From Novipirellula aureliae (GTDB taxonomy: Bacteria > Planctomycetota > Planctomycetia > Pirellulales > Pirellulaceae): a DNA stretch of 64,000 nt. Position 1 is the first letter of the stretch. Every line of letters begins with the position of its first letter. The notes beneath the pieces were generated by a model that was given only the letters and a program-made list of their open reading frames with translations, was not told the DNA's origin and did not search any database. Shown piece by piece: positions 9,084 through 18,355 of the stretch. Where the stretch lies: assembly GCF_007860185.1 (NCBI RefSeq), contig NZ_SJPY01000011.1, forward strand, positions 1 through 64,000. Direction: 5' to 3'. A program made the translations under genes and the position numbers.

Positions 9084-10331
9084 TCAGTTCCATTCGCAAG
9101 GAATGGGCAGACATTGACCGGAACCTCGTCGGAAACGCCAGGTAATTGCACCGCCCACCCAGTAGCTCTCGAGCGAAGAGATGGTGTCGGCAAACTGGTC
9201 GGTGTTCTCGAACATGCCGCCGGCAAATAGGTCGACATCGACGCCCGGCAGCATGTCGCGGATTCCCACTCCACCGGTGATGCGATGCTGGCTGATTGCG
9301 GCGAATTGTCCTTGAACGTATCGCAGGGCAGGTATTCCGTCAGGAAGATCCACACCACCGATCGAAGTCACCGAGGGATCCTGTCGCATCGGGTTCTCGT
9401 TGTATGCATATCCCGCTCGCAATCGAAGACGTGGTGATACCGCATACTGGGCCCCAAATTGATACACCCACTGGTTATTGTAGATTTCCTTCAGGAAATC
9501 CGCGTTACTGTGGTGCTTGTAGACGATATCCATGGCCAGCAGCAAGCGTCCATCAAGCAAAGAGCTGTTTGCGACACCGATGCCGAAATTTTCGGGATGA
9601 TCGAATGCAAGATCCTGAGCAGTACCACCATTGTAGAGCACGGCATCCTCGAAATTGAAACTCTTTTTGGTTTGCCAGTAGGCGCCCAACGACGTGTTAT
9701 GCCCGAGGTCATAGTTTGCACCAATCGTTCCTCGCAACGCGAAGGCCGCTGTCATGCCAGTTAAATCGACAAAAGGTCCATCAAGGAAAGAGGTGCCTAC
9801 CGTCATCGCAGCACCGACTGATAGCCGATCGGTTAGGTCGACGCCTGCACCGGCAACAACATCCAACGCCAGGTATTGCGACGACGTGCCGTTTGACGCG
9901 GGGACGCCTCGATACTCGGCGCCAAGTCCGGCATTGGTCAGCAAACCGAGTCCGATGGTAACAGGCAAATCAAACACTCGCATATCTTGGGTGACGCCAA
10001 TGTTGGGAATGGCACTTCCTGGCGTACCCGACTTCGCGGCATAGGGATCGACGCCGACCAGTGGAAGCGAAGTCGACTGATCGATATTGATCGTTGGTTC
10101 AGCCCATCCGGCACCGAACGAGAATTGGGTTCCGCGAAACTGTGTCAGCGTCGCCGGATTTCCATAGATTGCGGATTGAAGGTCTTGTGGGCGAGAGAGA
10201 CTGGCACCCGCCATTCCGCCCGAAGCGGGCATCATTGTATTGTGCAGTTCAATCCCAAACGTCTGGGCGTTGGCTTCGAAAGCAAAAGCAGATGCTGCAA
10301 AGAGAATCAGGGCGACTCGTAGGATTTTCAT
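9084..10331 (-). CDS. OmpP1/FadL-type outer-membrane transport protein
   Basis: The protein belongs to the FadL/TodX family of beta-barrels that bring hydrophobic compounds across the outer membrane. I start it at the ATG at 10331 (415 residues) because AGGA lies about eight bases before it and a signal peptide follows (MKILRVALILFAASAFAFEANAQ). The family mark is seen after cleavage: a GMAGAS segment and the NPATLTQ motif near residue 60. The rest alternates as amphipathic strands and ends in an ITWRFRRGSG-type strand with a short tail. It lies downstream of, and on the same strand as, the sigma-54 regulator gene, across a 350-bp gap. Confidence 0.85.
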   Translation of the reverse strand: MKILRVALILFAASAFAFEANAQTFGIELHNTMMPASGGMAGASLSRPQDLQSAIYGNPATLTQFRGTQFSFGAGWAEPTINIDQSTSLPLVGVDPYAAKSGTPGSAIPNIGVTQDMRVFDLPVTIGLGLLTNAGLGAEYRGVPASNGTSSQYLALDVVAGAGVDLTDRLSVGAAMTVGTSFLDGPFVDLTGMTAAFALRGTIGANYDLGHNTSLGAYWQTKKSFNFEDAVLYNGGTAQDLAFDHPENFGIGVANSSLLDGRLLLAMDIVYKHHSNADFLKEIYNNQWVYQFGAQYAVSPRLRLRAGYAYNENPMRQDPSVTSIGGVDLPDGIPALRYVQGQFAAISQHRITGGVGIRDMLPGVDVDLFAGGMFENTDQFADTISSLESYWVGGAITWRFRRGSGQCLPIPCEWN

Positions 10332-10681
10332 CGTTGACATCCTGTCAAAATTGGAATTTGGTTGGTTGCGGCAAGACTCATTCATGCCGGGATGATGGCC
10401 GCAAAACCTTCCGGGCCGTACATTGATTCCTACGTAGCCGCGGCATATCAAATGGGGATTCTGGCATTGCGCATTCATCTAATCGGATGAAACGCAAGTA
10501 TCTCCACAGGGACGCACCGAATGTATCGATTGTGACGCTAAATAGGATTGGTCACCCAATGGGAATTGGACTGCCATCCAATTTTCCAAATTGACAAAAG
10601 CGAAATCTTCTCGAACTCGGCAGCGTCAACAGCTTGGAAGCTGGCGGAAACCGAAGGGATGTAGAGATCGAAACGATTGAT
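10332..10681. other. Region between regulator gene and FadL-type gene
   Basis: The 350-bp gap presumably carries the promoter of the FadL-type gene. I searched the minus strand for GG-N10-GC and found only off-spacing candidates (11 bases), so I claim no sigma-54 site here. No gene or clear hairpin is seen. Confidence 0.4.
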
Positions 10682-12127
10682 TTAGTGAAGCCCGTGTCGA
10701 CTCATCTTGTAATGCAGCGTTCGCACGCTGACGCCGAGCATTTTTGCAGCTCGTTCGCGGTGATAGTCGCAGACGCCCAACGCAGCAGTGATCGCATCGA
10801 TCTCGGCTTTTTCCGTTGCCTCAACTAAGGATTTGACTTGAACGTTGCCAGCAGGGGTCACCTGTTGGATTTCCTTGGGCAGATGGTTGACTTCGATGGT
10901 CGAGCCACTGATCGTAACGACTAAGCGTTCCATCAGGTTTCGAAGTTGACGTACGTTGCCAGGCCAGTTTACCGACGCAAGCATTTGCATCGTATCGTCG
11001 CTAAGTTGCTTTGGCGGACGTTGATGTCGAAGGCAAAAATAGGTCAGGAAATGGTCGGCGAGTAGCGGTATGTCTTCGCGACGTTCTCTCAGCGAAGGAA
11101 CACGAATGGGAACGATATTGAGTCGATAATACAAATCGTCTCGGAACGACCCATCCTGAGTCATTTCACCGATATCCTTGTTCGTTGCTGAGATAATTCG
11201 AGCATCCGATTGCATTGTTTCCTCACCGCCAACTCGCGAGAATTCTCCCGTTTCGAGCACACGCAACAGATCGATTTGGCTCTTTGGCGGGATCTCGGTA
11301 ATCTCGTCCAAGAACAGGGTGCCGCCGAATGCTTGCTCGAAGCAGCCCGGTTTTTGTCGCGCCGCACCTGTGAACGAGCCTTTTTCGTGACCGAATAGTT
11401 CGCTTTCGAGGAGTGTTTCAGGTAGCGCACCCAAGTTGACGGCGATAAACGGATTTGCGCTCCGCGTGCTAAGATCGTGTAGGGCTCTGGCGATCAGTTC
11501 TTTGCCGGTGCCGCTTTCGCCTTGAATCAAAACCGTTGCGTCGGTTGTCGCAACCTGCCGAACTTGCTGATACACATCGCGCATCGCGGAACAGTTTCCA
11601 ATAATCCCAGAGATTGCACCCGCGTTTGCAAGTCGGCCCTTGAGCTCTCGATTTTCGGATTGAAGCCGATAATGCTCTAACGCCTTGGTGACCTGTTCGC
11701 GAATCAGGTCCAAGTCAACCGGTTTGGTGATGAAGTCGAACGCTCCGCGGCGCATCGCATCAACGGCGGTCTCAACGGTCCCGTGAGCGGTAATGACGAT
11801 GACGGAGGTGTCTGGTTTGTGTTGTCGAATCAGCGTCAACAAGTCGAGCCCATCACGATCGCCGGGCAGGCGAACATCGGCAATCACAAGTTGAAAGTCG
11901 CCTGATTCGAACTTGTCAAGCGCCTCGTTGACGTCGGATGCGGTTTCGATTTTGTCAACAATCTTGACCAAACCCTTGGCCAATCCGCTACGGATATTGG
12001 GTTCATCGTCCACCACCAGGACTTGAAATCGCCTTTCCACGACTTCGCCTTGCTTCTGATCGTTACGGTTGGGCTTCCGATCATTGTGGTTGGTAGGGGA
12101 GAGTGAATTCAAACACGGTTCCTTCAA
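10682..12127 (-). CDS. Sigma-54-dependent response regulator (NtrC/AtoC type)
   Basis: The protein activates transcription by sigma-54 RNA polymerase when phosphorylated. The receiver domain (about 35-150) has the acidic pair D40-D41 and phospho-acceptor D84 (VIADVRLPG). The AAA+ domain has Walker A GESGTGKE (203-210) and GSFTGA (250-255), a known variant of the GAFTGA sigma-54 contact loop. A Fis-type HTH is at the C-terminus (ERAAKMLGVSVRTLHYKM). The start shown overlaps the kinase gene by 47 bp; a GTG at 12040 just before the receiver domain is an alternative. Two plausible sigma-54 promoters lie in the Ehr/Dab cluster a few kb away and could be targets, though porin genes on both sides are also candidates. 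Confidence 0.93.
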   Translation of the reverse strand: MKEPCLNSLSPTNHNDRKPNRNDQKQGEVVERRFQVLVVDDEPNIRSGLAKGLVKIVDKIETASDVNEALDKFESGDFQLVIADVRLPGDRDGLDLLTLIRQHKPDTSVIVITAHGTVETAVDAMRRGAFDFITKPVDLDLIREQVTKALEHYRLQSENRELKGRLANAGAISGIIGNCSAMRDVYQQVRQVATTDATVLIQGESGTGKELIARALHDLSTRSANPFIAVNLGALPETLLESELFGHEKGSFTGAARQKPGCFEQAFGGTLFLDEITEIPPKSQIDLLRVLETGEFSRVGGEETMQSDARIISATNKDIGEMTQDGSFRDDLYYRLNIVPIRVPSLRERREDIPLLADHFLTYFCLRHQRPPKQLSDDTMQMLASVNWPGNVRQLRNLMERLVVTISGSTIEVNHLPKEIQQVTPAGNVQVKSLVEATEKAEIDAITAALGVCDYHRERAAKMLGVSVRTLHYKMSRHGLH

Positions 12128-13448
12128 ATGAACGGTGGAAGCTTAGGTTTCCATGATGTTGTCGCACAATCTTATCGCATAGAGCAAGTCCCATGCCTGT
12201 TCCCGCTGGTTTGGTCGTAAAATAGGGATCGAAGATTCGAGCCTTCAATTTGTCGGGGATGCCTGGACCGGTATCGATCACCTCTACCCGTTGAAAACCT
12301 AAATCGCGTCCACTCGGTTGAGCGGACAAACGAACGGTCAGCTGACCACCATTCTTCATTGCGTCGATCGCGTTGACCAGCAGATTAAGAATGACTTGCT
12401 CGATCCGCACCGCGTCGGCTTGTACCGCCCCGGAGAAGGAGCGTTCGATTTCGACATGGAGGTCGATTTTTTGTTTTTGAGCTTGAGGAGTCAATAGCGT
12501 CGTTTGCCTTTCGACGACCTCTCGCAGATCGACGGGCGAAAGGTTTAGTCTTCCCATTGAGGCAAAATCACGAAAATTTTCCAGGACCGAAACCGTTCGC
12601 TGAATTTCCGTTTTAATGATGATCAACATGTCATTCGTCTCTGGGGACACATCGCCATCTCTTAAATGCTCGTCCAGCAATTGCAAATGAAGTGACAATG
12701 CCGTCAATGGGTTTTCAATCTCGTGACGCAAGCCTGCGGCAAGCGTACCAAGTCCCATGTAGCGTTCCATTCGCCGCATCTGTTCTTCGATTAAGACGCG
12801 TTCGGTAACATCACGAAGCTGGATGATACAACCGATGTCGATATCTTCATGATTGCGAAGCGATTGCACAAAGGTGCGTAGCGTTTGCACCGAATCGTTG
12901 ACTTGAACCGCGAAATCGCGGGTCTCCGCATGGGTACCGCATTGGCAACCCGGTTCGTGGAAGATCGGTAACCCAATCGTTTCGGTCAGATTCCGAATCG
13001 GTATTCCGATCGGGTCTTCGGTGATCGAAAGCAACTCCAAACCACGATCGTTGATGCTGGTGACAAGTCCTTGTTCATCGGTTGTAATCACGCCTTGATC
13101 GAGGCTGCTGAGGATATCGCCAGCGAGAGTTTTCAAATCTCGGAGCGTTCGTTGACTTGTTTTTAACGCACGCCACAGCAGCGCCATTACCGCTCCGGTA
13201 ACGATCGAGTTGAGGACAATCAGCGAAGACAGCCGGAATTGCCACTTCAGTTCGCTTTCTAGCTCTTTCCCCGAATCACGTGCTTCGGCGGGCAGTTGGC
13301 TGATGAGTTGGTGAACGATTTGGCGTTCTTTTAGAAAATCGACCATGACCCAAATCGTGATCAGCAATGCGGTGACGCTGAGGATCAACAACAAGGCGAT
13401 AACGAGGCGATAACTCTTACTGGTTTCAGCATCGGAGACGCGAAACAT
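12081..13448 (-). CDS. Sensor histidine kinase, partner of the NtrC-type regulator
   Basis: This membrane kinase phosphorylates the overlapping regulator. From the ATG at 13448 it has 455 residues. Two membrane segments (about 14-37 and 74-93) flank a periplasmic region of only some 37 residues, so the signal may be sensed in the membrane or cytoplasm. A PAS domain (about 108-215) contains an HEPGCQCGTH cysteine/histidine cluster. The H-box LAAGLRHEIENPL has H242, followed by an HATPase domain with NAIDA, DTGPGIP and GTGMGLAL. The frame extends upstream, but residues before this Met have no domain features. Confidence 0.9.
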   Translation of the reverse strand: MFRVSDAETSKSYRLVIALLLILSVTALLITIWVMVDFLKERQIVHQLISQLPAEARDSGKELESELKWQFRLSSLIVLNSIVTGAVMALLWRALKTSQRTLRDLKTLAGDILSSLDQGVITTDEQGLVTSINDRGLELLSITEDPIGIPIRNLTETIGLPIFHEPGCQCGTHAETRDFAVQVNDSVQTLRTFVQSLRNHEDIDIGCIIQLRDVTERVLIEEQMRRMERYMGLGTLAAGLRHEIENPLTALSLHLQLLDEHLRDGDVSPETNDMLIIIKTEIQRTVSVLENFRDFASMGRLNLSPVDLREVVERQTTLLTPQAQKQKIDLHVEIERSFSGAVQADAVRIEQVILNLLVNAIDAMKNGGQLTVRLSAQPSGRDLGFQRVEVIDTGPGIPDKLKARIFDPYFTTKPAGTGMGLALCDKIVRQHHGNLSFHRSFEGTVFEFTLPYQPQ

Positions 13449-13909
13449 GATGATTGGCTTTGAGTGAATGAGGGGTTTGACAGGTGGCTTCGATGGCGCC
13501 CGATCGGTTCCGTTTGGCCGCAATTGGGCATCGTCGTATGGGGCATCGTCGTGCCAGCCTAGAAAGCCAGACTCTGTTTTGCAATTCGGCTAGTGCTTTG
13601 TCCAGCCAAAAAAATAGGGTGGGTCGTCCACGACCCTAAAGATATGTTTTGACAACGCACTACGGGGAAAACTCTGAAACGATTCCGGCTCGACGAAAAT
13701 CACGTTTCAGCACCGCAAAACATGCAGACAACTGCAGCCGGCGTGCAAGAATTTGCAGGGTTGTTCGTTGGGCGTGATAGGTCGGGGCATCTCTAACGAT
13801 TGACACAGTCGAAACGAAAATTCACTCTCTGCATTGCCGATGGGAAAGAAGGATACGCCGAAGGCTTACCCCTAACCCCGCCCCTATCAAGCACCAAGGA
13901 ACCTGGGCA
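13449..13909. other. Divergent promoter region between kinase and porin genes
   Basis: About 460 bp separate the diverging units. GGGGCATCGTCGT occurs twice in tandem near 13528-13552. A sequence reading TGGCACGACGATGCC on the minus strand resembles a sigma-54 promoter, but its GG-to-GC distance is nine and not ten. GGGTGGGTCGTCCACGACCC near 13618 contains a perfect GGGTCGT/ACGACCC inverted repeat and could be an operator or hairpin. Confidence 0.45.
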
Positions 13910-15298
13910 ATGGATTACCGAAACGTTTTGCGAGTTCTAATGCTCGCCATCACTGGCATTATACAAATCCCCACCAAGGCGCAGAATACCGGCTCTGAAG
14001 ATCTCGGAATCCAAGAGATTGGATTGCTGGCAGAGGGGGTTCCCGATTCCGGATCCATTCCGAGCGACGTTCGTATCGCCCTGGATCATATGCAGCGTCA
14101 GATCGACGCCATCAACGCTCCGGTGATCCACTGTGCTCCCGCACCGGCAAAGCCTGAATTTCCAGCAATTCGCGTTTCGGGATTTTTTCAAGCCGACACG
14201 GCATGGTTTGATCAGGACGCCGCTAACATAATTGCCGTGGGCGACGTCCAAGATGGTGCCGATTTCCGTCGCGCTCGTTTGCAGGCGATTGGGTCCGTCG
14301 CTGAGAACGTTGACTTTAGCGTCGAGTTCGACTTCGGTTTTCCAGGTCGGCCAAGCTTTATGGACGTTTGGCTCGACGTCCAAGATTTGAGCATACTACA
14401 AAATGTAAAAGTTGGCTTGTATCGGCAACCCTTCGGACTCGATGCATTAACAAGTGTTCGTGAGCTGACGTTCATCGAACGAGCGTTGCCATTTGCATTT
14501 GTCCCGTTTCGTCAAATTGGTGCGATGGCTCACGGTAGCTCGAAAGCCGACGACATCACCTGGGCCGTTTCAGGCTTTCGTTTTCCAACCGATTTCAATG
14601 GCGGAAATATCGGTGACAACGGAGGCTATGGTTTAGCGACGCGATGGACAGGGCTACTTATCGACAACGGCGATTGCGCAGCACTGCATCTAGGTGGAGC
14701 TTACTGTCTCATTGATCCTTCAAATGACGCGGTTCAATATCGGTCTCAACCGGAGATCTTCATTGCCGAAACCGGCGGTGCTGCATTCGTCCCCGCTGGT
14801 GTCCCTTCCACCGTCCCTCCGTTCGTCGATACAGGGGTGATTGAAAATACGGATTTGACGAATTTGTTTTCGGCCGAATTGGCGACCACGATCGGATCGT
14901 TTCATGCGCAATCGGAGGTCATCTATTCAACCGTTGACCGCAGCATTGGATCGACGGTCGGCTTTTCCGGCTTTTCGGCCCAAGCGGCCTACATTCTCAC
15001 AGGCGAGCATCGGCCTTACAACAAAACCAATGGTGTTTTGGGGCGAATCACACCAAGAAATAATTTCGGGAAAGACGGCTGGGGAGCCTGGGAGGCAACG
15101 TCGCGTTACTCCTACCTCGATTTGAATGACGACGATATCCAAGGCGGACGACTCAACGATGTCACTCTTGGCTTGAATTGGTATCTCAACAACTATACTA
15201 AATTTCAAGCCAACTACATCCACGCGATGTTGGATAGCCCGGTCAACGGTGACAGCGATGCCGATATCGTTGCCATGCGAGCCCAGGTGGACTTTTAG
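13910..15298 (+). CDS. OprO/OprP-like phosphate-selective-type porin
   Basis: The product is a 462-residue outer-membrane porin of the Porin_O_P family. After an N-terminal signal region ([16 protein letters not shown]) there is a coiled-coil-like segment ([10 protein letters not shown]), as in other planctomycete members, then the barrel beginning [14 protein letters not shown]. Family blocks visible are [28 protein letters not shown] and [13 protein letters not shown]. It ends with an aromatic strand (MRAQVDF). In pseudomonads such porins carry phosphate or polyphosphate; in planctomycetes the substrate is unknown. The gene diverges from the two-component genes and converges with the hyfF-like gene, with four bases between the stops. 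Confidence 0.85.
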   Translation: MDYRNVLRVLMLAITGIIQIPTKAQNTGSEDLGIQEIGLLAEGVPDSGSIPSDVRIALDHMQRQIDAINAPVIHCAPAPAKPEFPAIRVSGFFQADTAWFDQDAANIIAVGDVQDGADFRRARLQAIGSVAENVDFSVEFDFGFPGRPSFMDVWLDVQDLSILQNVKVGLYRQPFGLDALTSVRELTFIERALPFAFVPFRQIGAMAHGSSKADDITWAVSGFRFPTDFNGGNIGDNGGYGLATRWTGLLIDNGDCAALHLGGAYCLIDPSNDAVQYRSQPEIFIAETGGAAFVPAGVPSTVPPFVDTGVIENTDLTNLFSAELATTIGSFHAQSEVIYSTVDRSIGSTVGFSGFSAQAAYILTGEHRPYNKTNGVLGRITPRNNFGKDGWGAWEATSRYSYLDLNDDDIQGGRLNDVTLGLNWYLNNYTKFQANYIHAMLDSPVNGDSDADIVAMRAQVDF

Positions 15299-15302
15299 GG
15301 CG

Positions 15303-16751
15303 TTAGTCGAGCGGTATGCGTTGGAGAAACGCTACCGCTTGGTCGACCCACGCGGTCAGGAAAGAAGGCGTATAGACCCCTAGCAAGACCGTCAATCCAA
15401 CCGCGATAAAAATAGGTAGAATCAACAAAAAGCTTTCTCGAAATTGCTGTGGTGACCCCACGCCTTCGACTTCTTCGGCGGGCCCCAACATGAAACCCAA
15501 CAAGACGGACCCCATGCCGAAGAAAACGATCAATAGCAGGACCAAAAACGTGATGCCCCGTCCCACGTTCCCAGAGTCGAACGTACCACTGAGTATTTGA
15601 AATTCGCTGACAAAGGGTCCAAACAGTGGCGAACCGGTGATTGCAAAAAACAGAATCATCATCATCCATCCACTCCAGGGCAGTCGCTTGAGCACGCCGC
15701 GCACTTGGTCCGTCGTCTTGCTGCAATAGGCACGATGGATATTGGCCGCTGCCAGGAATAGCCCGGCCTTGCATAGTCCATTGTGAATGACATGAAGGAG
15801 TGCTCCACCCGTGGCAATACCGCCAATCCCAAGTCCAAAGACAAGCATCCCCATGTGCTCAACACTGCTGTAGGCCAACAGTCGTTTGATATCGCGTTGC
15901 CGGGGCATAAATACAGCCGCCGTTCCCATCGACAATAGTCCCATGAAGATCAACAACCGCTGTGAGTGCTGGTCGTCATCTGCGATATGAGCGATATGAA
16001 AGAATCGCAAGACGCATAAAAACGCACAACTCGTTAACCCACCCGCCAACAGGGCACCGACAATCCCCGGAGCTTCGCCGTAGGCGTCTGGTTTCCAGGT
16101 GTGCATTGGGGACAACCCCATCTTGGTGCCATAGCCTACTAACAACAGGACAAATGCGGCGTGCAACCAGGGCAACGACAAGGGGTGCGAATGCTCGATC
16201 AATTCATCGAAAAGTAGCGTCGATTCCGAACCCGCTTGAACCATTGCGTAAATCAAAAAGAACGACCCAAGAAGCGCCAATGCGATCCCGACGGATCCGA
16301 TCACTAAGTATTTCCAAGTCGCCTCGAGCGATTTGGGGTTGCGGTTGAAATAGACGCACGGTGCAGTCGCTAACGTGGTCGCTTCCATGGCAATCCACAT
16401 CAATCCAAGATGGTGCGATAGCGTGACGAGCGACATCATACCGAACGCGACGAGCAAACATGCGACCAAGATTCGATTGTCGCGTCCCAGTCGCAATCGA
16501 AGGTATGCGGGCGCGTACAATGCACAAATGAAGAACAACACGCTGATGAAGCCCACGAACAGTCGGCTTAGCGGATCGATCGCCAACCATCGGTCCATCG
16601 CCCATTGCTCCCCTTGCGGCAACATCCAGACAACCAATGCCAGATGGCAGACTGCGGTAACGGGCAAAATCCATGGGCGATGACGGTTCGAGGGAACCAG
16701 CATCGCGATAGCGGCCGCAACCAGCGGAACAAGAACGAGCAAGACAATCAC
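15303..16751 (-). CDS. hyfF: HyfF-like proton-pumping antiporter subunit
   Basis: The 482-residue membrane protein belongs to the NuoL/M/N-Mrp antiporter family, HyfF branch. The GTG start at 16751 has AGGA about ten bases upstream and lies six bases after the hyfE-like stop. Conserved ion-path residues are visible: IAMEATTLATAP (Glu in TM5), the Lys in VGYGTKMGLSPMHTWKPDAYGEAP, and the HNGLCKAGLF helix with its lysine. It is the last gene of the minus-strand unit and should form part of the membrane arm of the Ehr-type complex. Confidence 0.9.
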   Translation of the reverse strand: MIVLLVLVPLVAAAIAMLVPSNRHRPWILPVTAVCHLALVVWMLPQGEQWAMDRWLAIDPLSRLFVGFISVLFFICALYAPAYLRLRLGRDNRILVACLLVAFGMMSLVTLSHHLGLMWIAMEATTLATAPCVYFNRNPKSLEATWKYLVIGSVGIALALLGSFFLIYAMVQAGSESTLLFDELIEHSHPLSLPWLHAAFVLLLVGYGTKMGLSPMHTWKPDAYGEAPGIVGALLAGGLTSCAFLCVLRFFHIAHIADDDQHSQRLLIFMGLLSMGTAAVFMPRQRDIKRLLAYSSVEHMGMLVFGLGIGGIATGGALLHVIHNGLCKAGLFLAAANIHRAYCSKTTDQVRGVLKRLPWSGWMMMILFFAITGSPLFGPFVSEFQILSGTFDSGNVGRGITFLVLLLIVFFGMGSVLLGFMLGPAEEVEGVGSPQQFRESFLLILPIFIAVGLTVLLGVYTPSFLTAWVDQAVAFLQRIPLD

Positions 16752-16757
16752 GATACA

Positions 16758-17438
16758 CTATTCCTTCAAAGTAGAGAGATGCTCGACGCTGGCTTCCGGA
16801 AACGCTCGGCTGACGTGATTGAAGATGATCCCCATCACAAACACGCCGACGAACAAATCCAGCACGATCCCAAGTTCAACCAATAGGGGAACCGCTTCGA
16901 TCAATAATAGGCCGAAGATGAAGATCCCGTTTTCCAACACGATGTATCCCAGGACTTGTCCCATCGCTTCGCGGCGGCTACTAAGGATCAAGAAGCCACA
17001 CATCACGGTCGCCAAGGATGCAGGGATCGGTAGATGGCTGATGTGCTGCGGTGCCAACGGTAGCGACTTGGCAAAGACGAGTGCCAAGACCGTTGCCACG
17101 CCCCCTAACAGTAGCGGTAGCATCACGCCTACGGTGGAAGTGACCTGCGACCGCACATCCGCCAAACGTGCTGCACGAAGTAAGAAGCGTGGAATGAGAA
17201 ATCCTTTGACGAGCACAATCGTTGCTGTCAACGCCATCAAGCGGAGACCGCTGAACCAGCTCGTCGGCTCGGCATCTGCATGGGAAAGAAATCCGGTGTG
17301 GGCAATCGGATACAGCATGCCTAGCAGCGCACCCTGCATCGCGACCGCATAGATCATTTGTTTTAGATTGGTGGTCGTTAAAGCGTAAAAGTTTAACAGC
17401 AACGCAATCACGAGACCTGGGTCCAGTAAATCACTCAT
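16758..17438 (-). CDS. hyfE: HyfE-like membrane subunit
   Basis: The 226-residue protein has about six to seven transmembrane segments and aligns in layout with hydrogenase-4 component E, a NuoK-related fusion. The C-terminal part ILSSRREAMGQVLGYIVLENGIFIFGLLL, which I quote only by its key residues R, E and the ENG motif (about 154-178), is the family mark. Its ATG overlaps the upstream hyfC-like stop as ATGA, a sign of translational coupling. Confidence 0.85.
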   Translation of the reverse strand: MSDLLDPGLVIALLLNFYALTTTNLKQMIYAVAMQGALLGMLYPIAHTGFLSHADAEPTSWFSGLRLMALTATIVLVKGFLIPRFLLRAARLADVRSQVTSTVGVMLPLLLGGVATVLALVFAKSLPLAPQHISHLPIPASLATVMCGFLILSSRREAMGQVLGYIVLENGIFIFGLLLIEAVPLLVELGIVLDLFVGVFVMGIIFNHVSRAFPEASVEHLSTLKE

Positions 17439-18355
17439 TGATAGCTCAAAAGTAAGATGACTGCAAACAACGATACCACGCCGGCACCGATCAATAACTT
17501 CGGAATTTCAGCAATTTTTAATCGAGCCATCGTGGACTCAATCGTGCCGATCACCACGGCGACAAACAGTGTGCCGAGCAAGAAGATCAGCCAATCCAAC
17601 AGCGAGCTGCCGCTGTCAAACGGCAGGATTAGGTTGACAATCAAACCCGCAAAGACGAATAGCTTTAAGGCTGCGGCATAGACGATCAAGCCAAGGGTTG
17701 GTCCGCTGTGGTCTAGCACCATAACCTCATGGATCATCGTCAATTCCAAGTGCGTGTTGGGATCGTCAAATGGAATCCGGCAGTTCTCGACTAACAACAC
17801 CACGAACCACGACGCGACAATCAATAGCAGCGGAGCAGCGGCAACCCCCCACCCATTCGCGACCCCATCGCCAAGCATTTGGCTCATCTGCAGCGAACCG
17901 CTGAGTCGTGCGAACACCAATAGCCCTAAGAAAAGCACGGGTTCCGCCAGGACAGCGAACGTCGCTTCCCGCGCCGCGCCCATGCCTTCGAATGCCGATC
18001 CCGTGTCGAGAGCGGCAGCCATGGTGAAGAACCGACCAAGCGCTAAAACATAGGCAAACAAAATGAGGTCGCCAGTGAATGACAACGGTGCACTGGCGTG
18101 TCCGAGTGGGACGATGCAGGCCGCGACCAACGCGGTTACCACGCTCACGATTGGACCAAAACGAAACACCCATGACGTGGTTTCGCTAAACACACAATCC
18201 TTCTGCATCAATTTGATCAGGTCAAAATAGGTTTGCAAAATCGGTTGCCCGCGCCGTCCACCAAACATCGCTTTGGTACGGTTGATCACGCCTAACAATA
18301 GCGGTGGAAACGACAGTATGACGATCATATGGAAAAGGTTGTGGAGAATTATCAT
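17435..18355 (-). CDS. hyfC: HyfC-like membrane anchor (NuoH-related)
   Basis: The subunit is homologous to formate hydrogenlyase subunit 4/NuoH, which joins the soluble redox arm to the membrane arm. I chose the ATG at 18355 because it overlaps the hyfB-like stop codon as ATGA; upstream codons give no membrane-like sequence. The family marks are GGRRGQPILQTYFDLIKL (about 28-45), QKDCVFS, and the conserved cytoplasmic segment ENCRIPFDDPNTHLELTM with its acidic residues. About eight membrane segments are seen in 306 residues. This gene identifies the cluster as group-4-hydrogenase-like and not Mrp-like. Confidence 0.92.
   Translation of the reverse strand: MIILHNLFHMIVILSFPPLLLGVINRTKAMFGGRRGQPILQTYFDLIKLMQKDCVFSETTSWVFRFGPIVSVVTALVAACIVPLGHASAPLSFTGDLILFAYVLALGRFFTMAAALDTGSAFEGMGAAREATFAVLAEPVLFLGLLVFARLSGSLQMSQMLGDGVANGWGVAAAPLLLIVASWFVVLLVENCRIPFDDPNTHLELTMIHEVMVLDHSGPTLGLIVYAAALKLFVFAGLIVNLILPFDSGSSLLDWLIFLLGTLFVAVVIGTIESTMARLKIAEIPKLLIGAGVVSLFAVILLLSYQ

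Noticed and set aside
13545-13562. Sigma-54 promoter upstream of the kinase gene (TGGCACGACGATGCC on the minus strand)
   Set aside because: GG and GC are nine bases apart; sigma-54 promoters need ten, so I list it only as a near miss.
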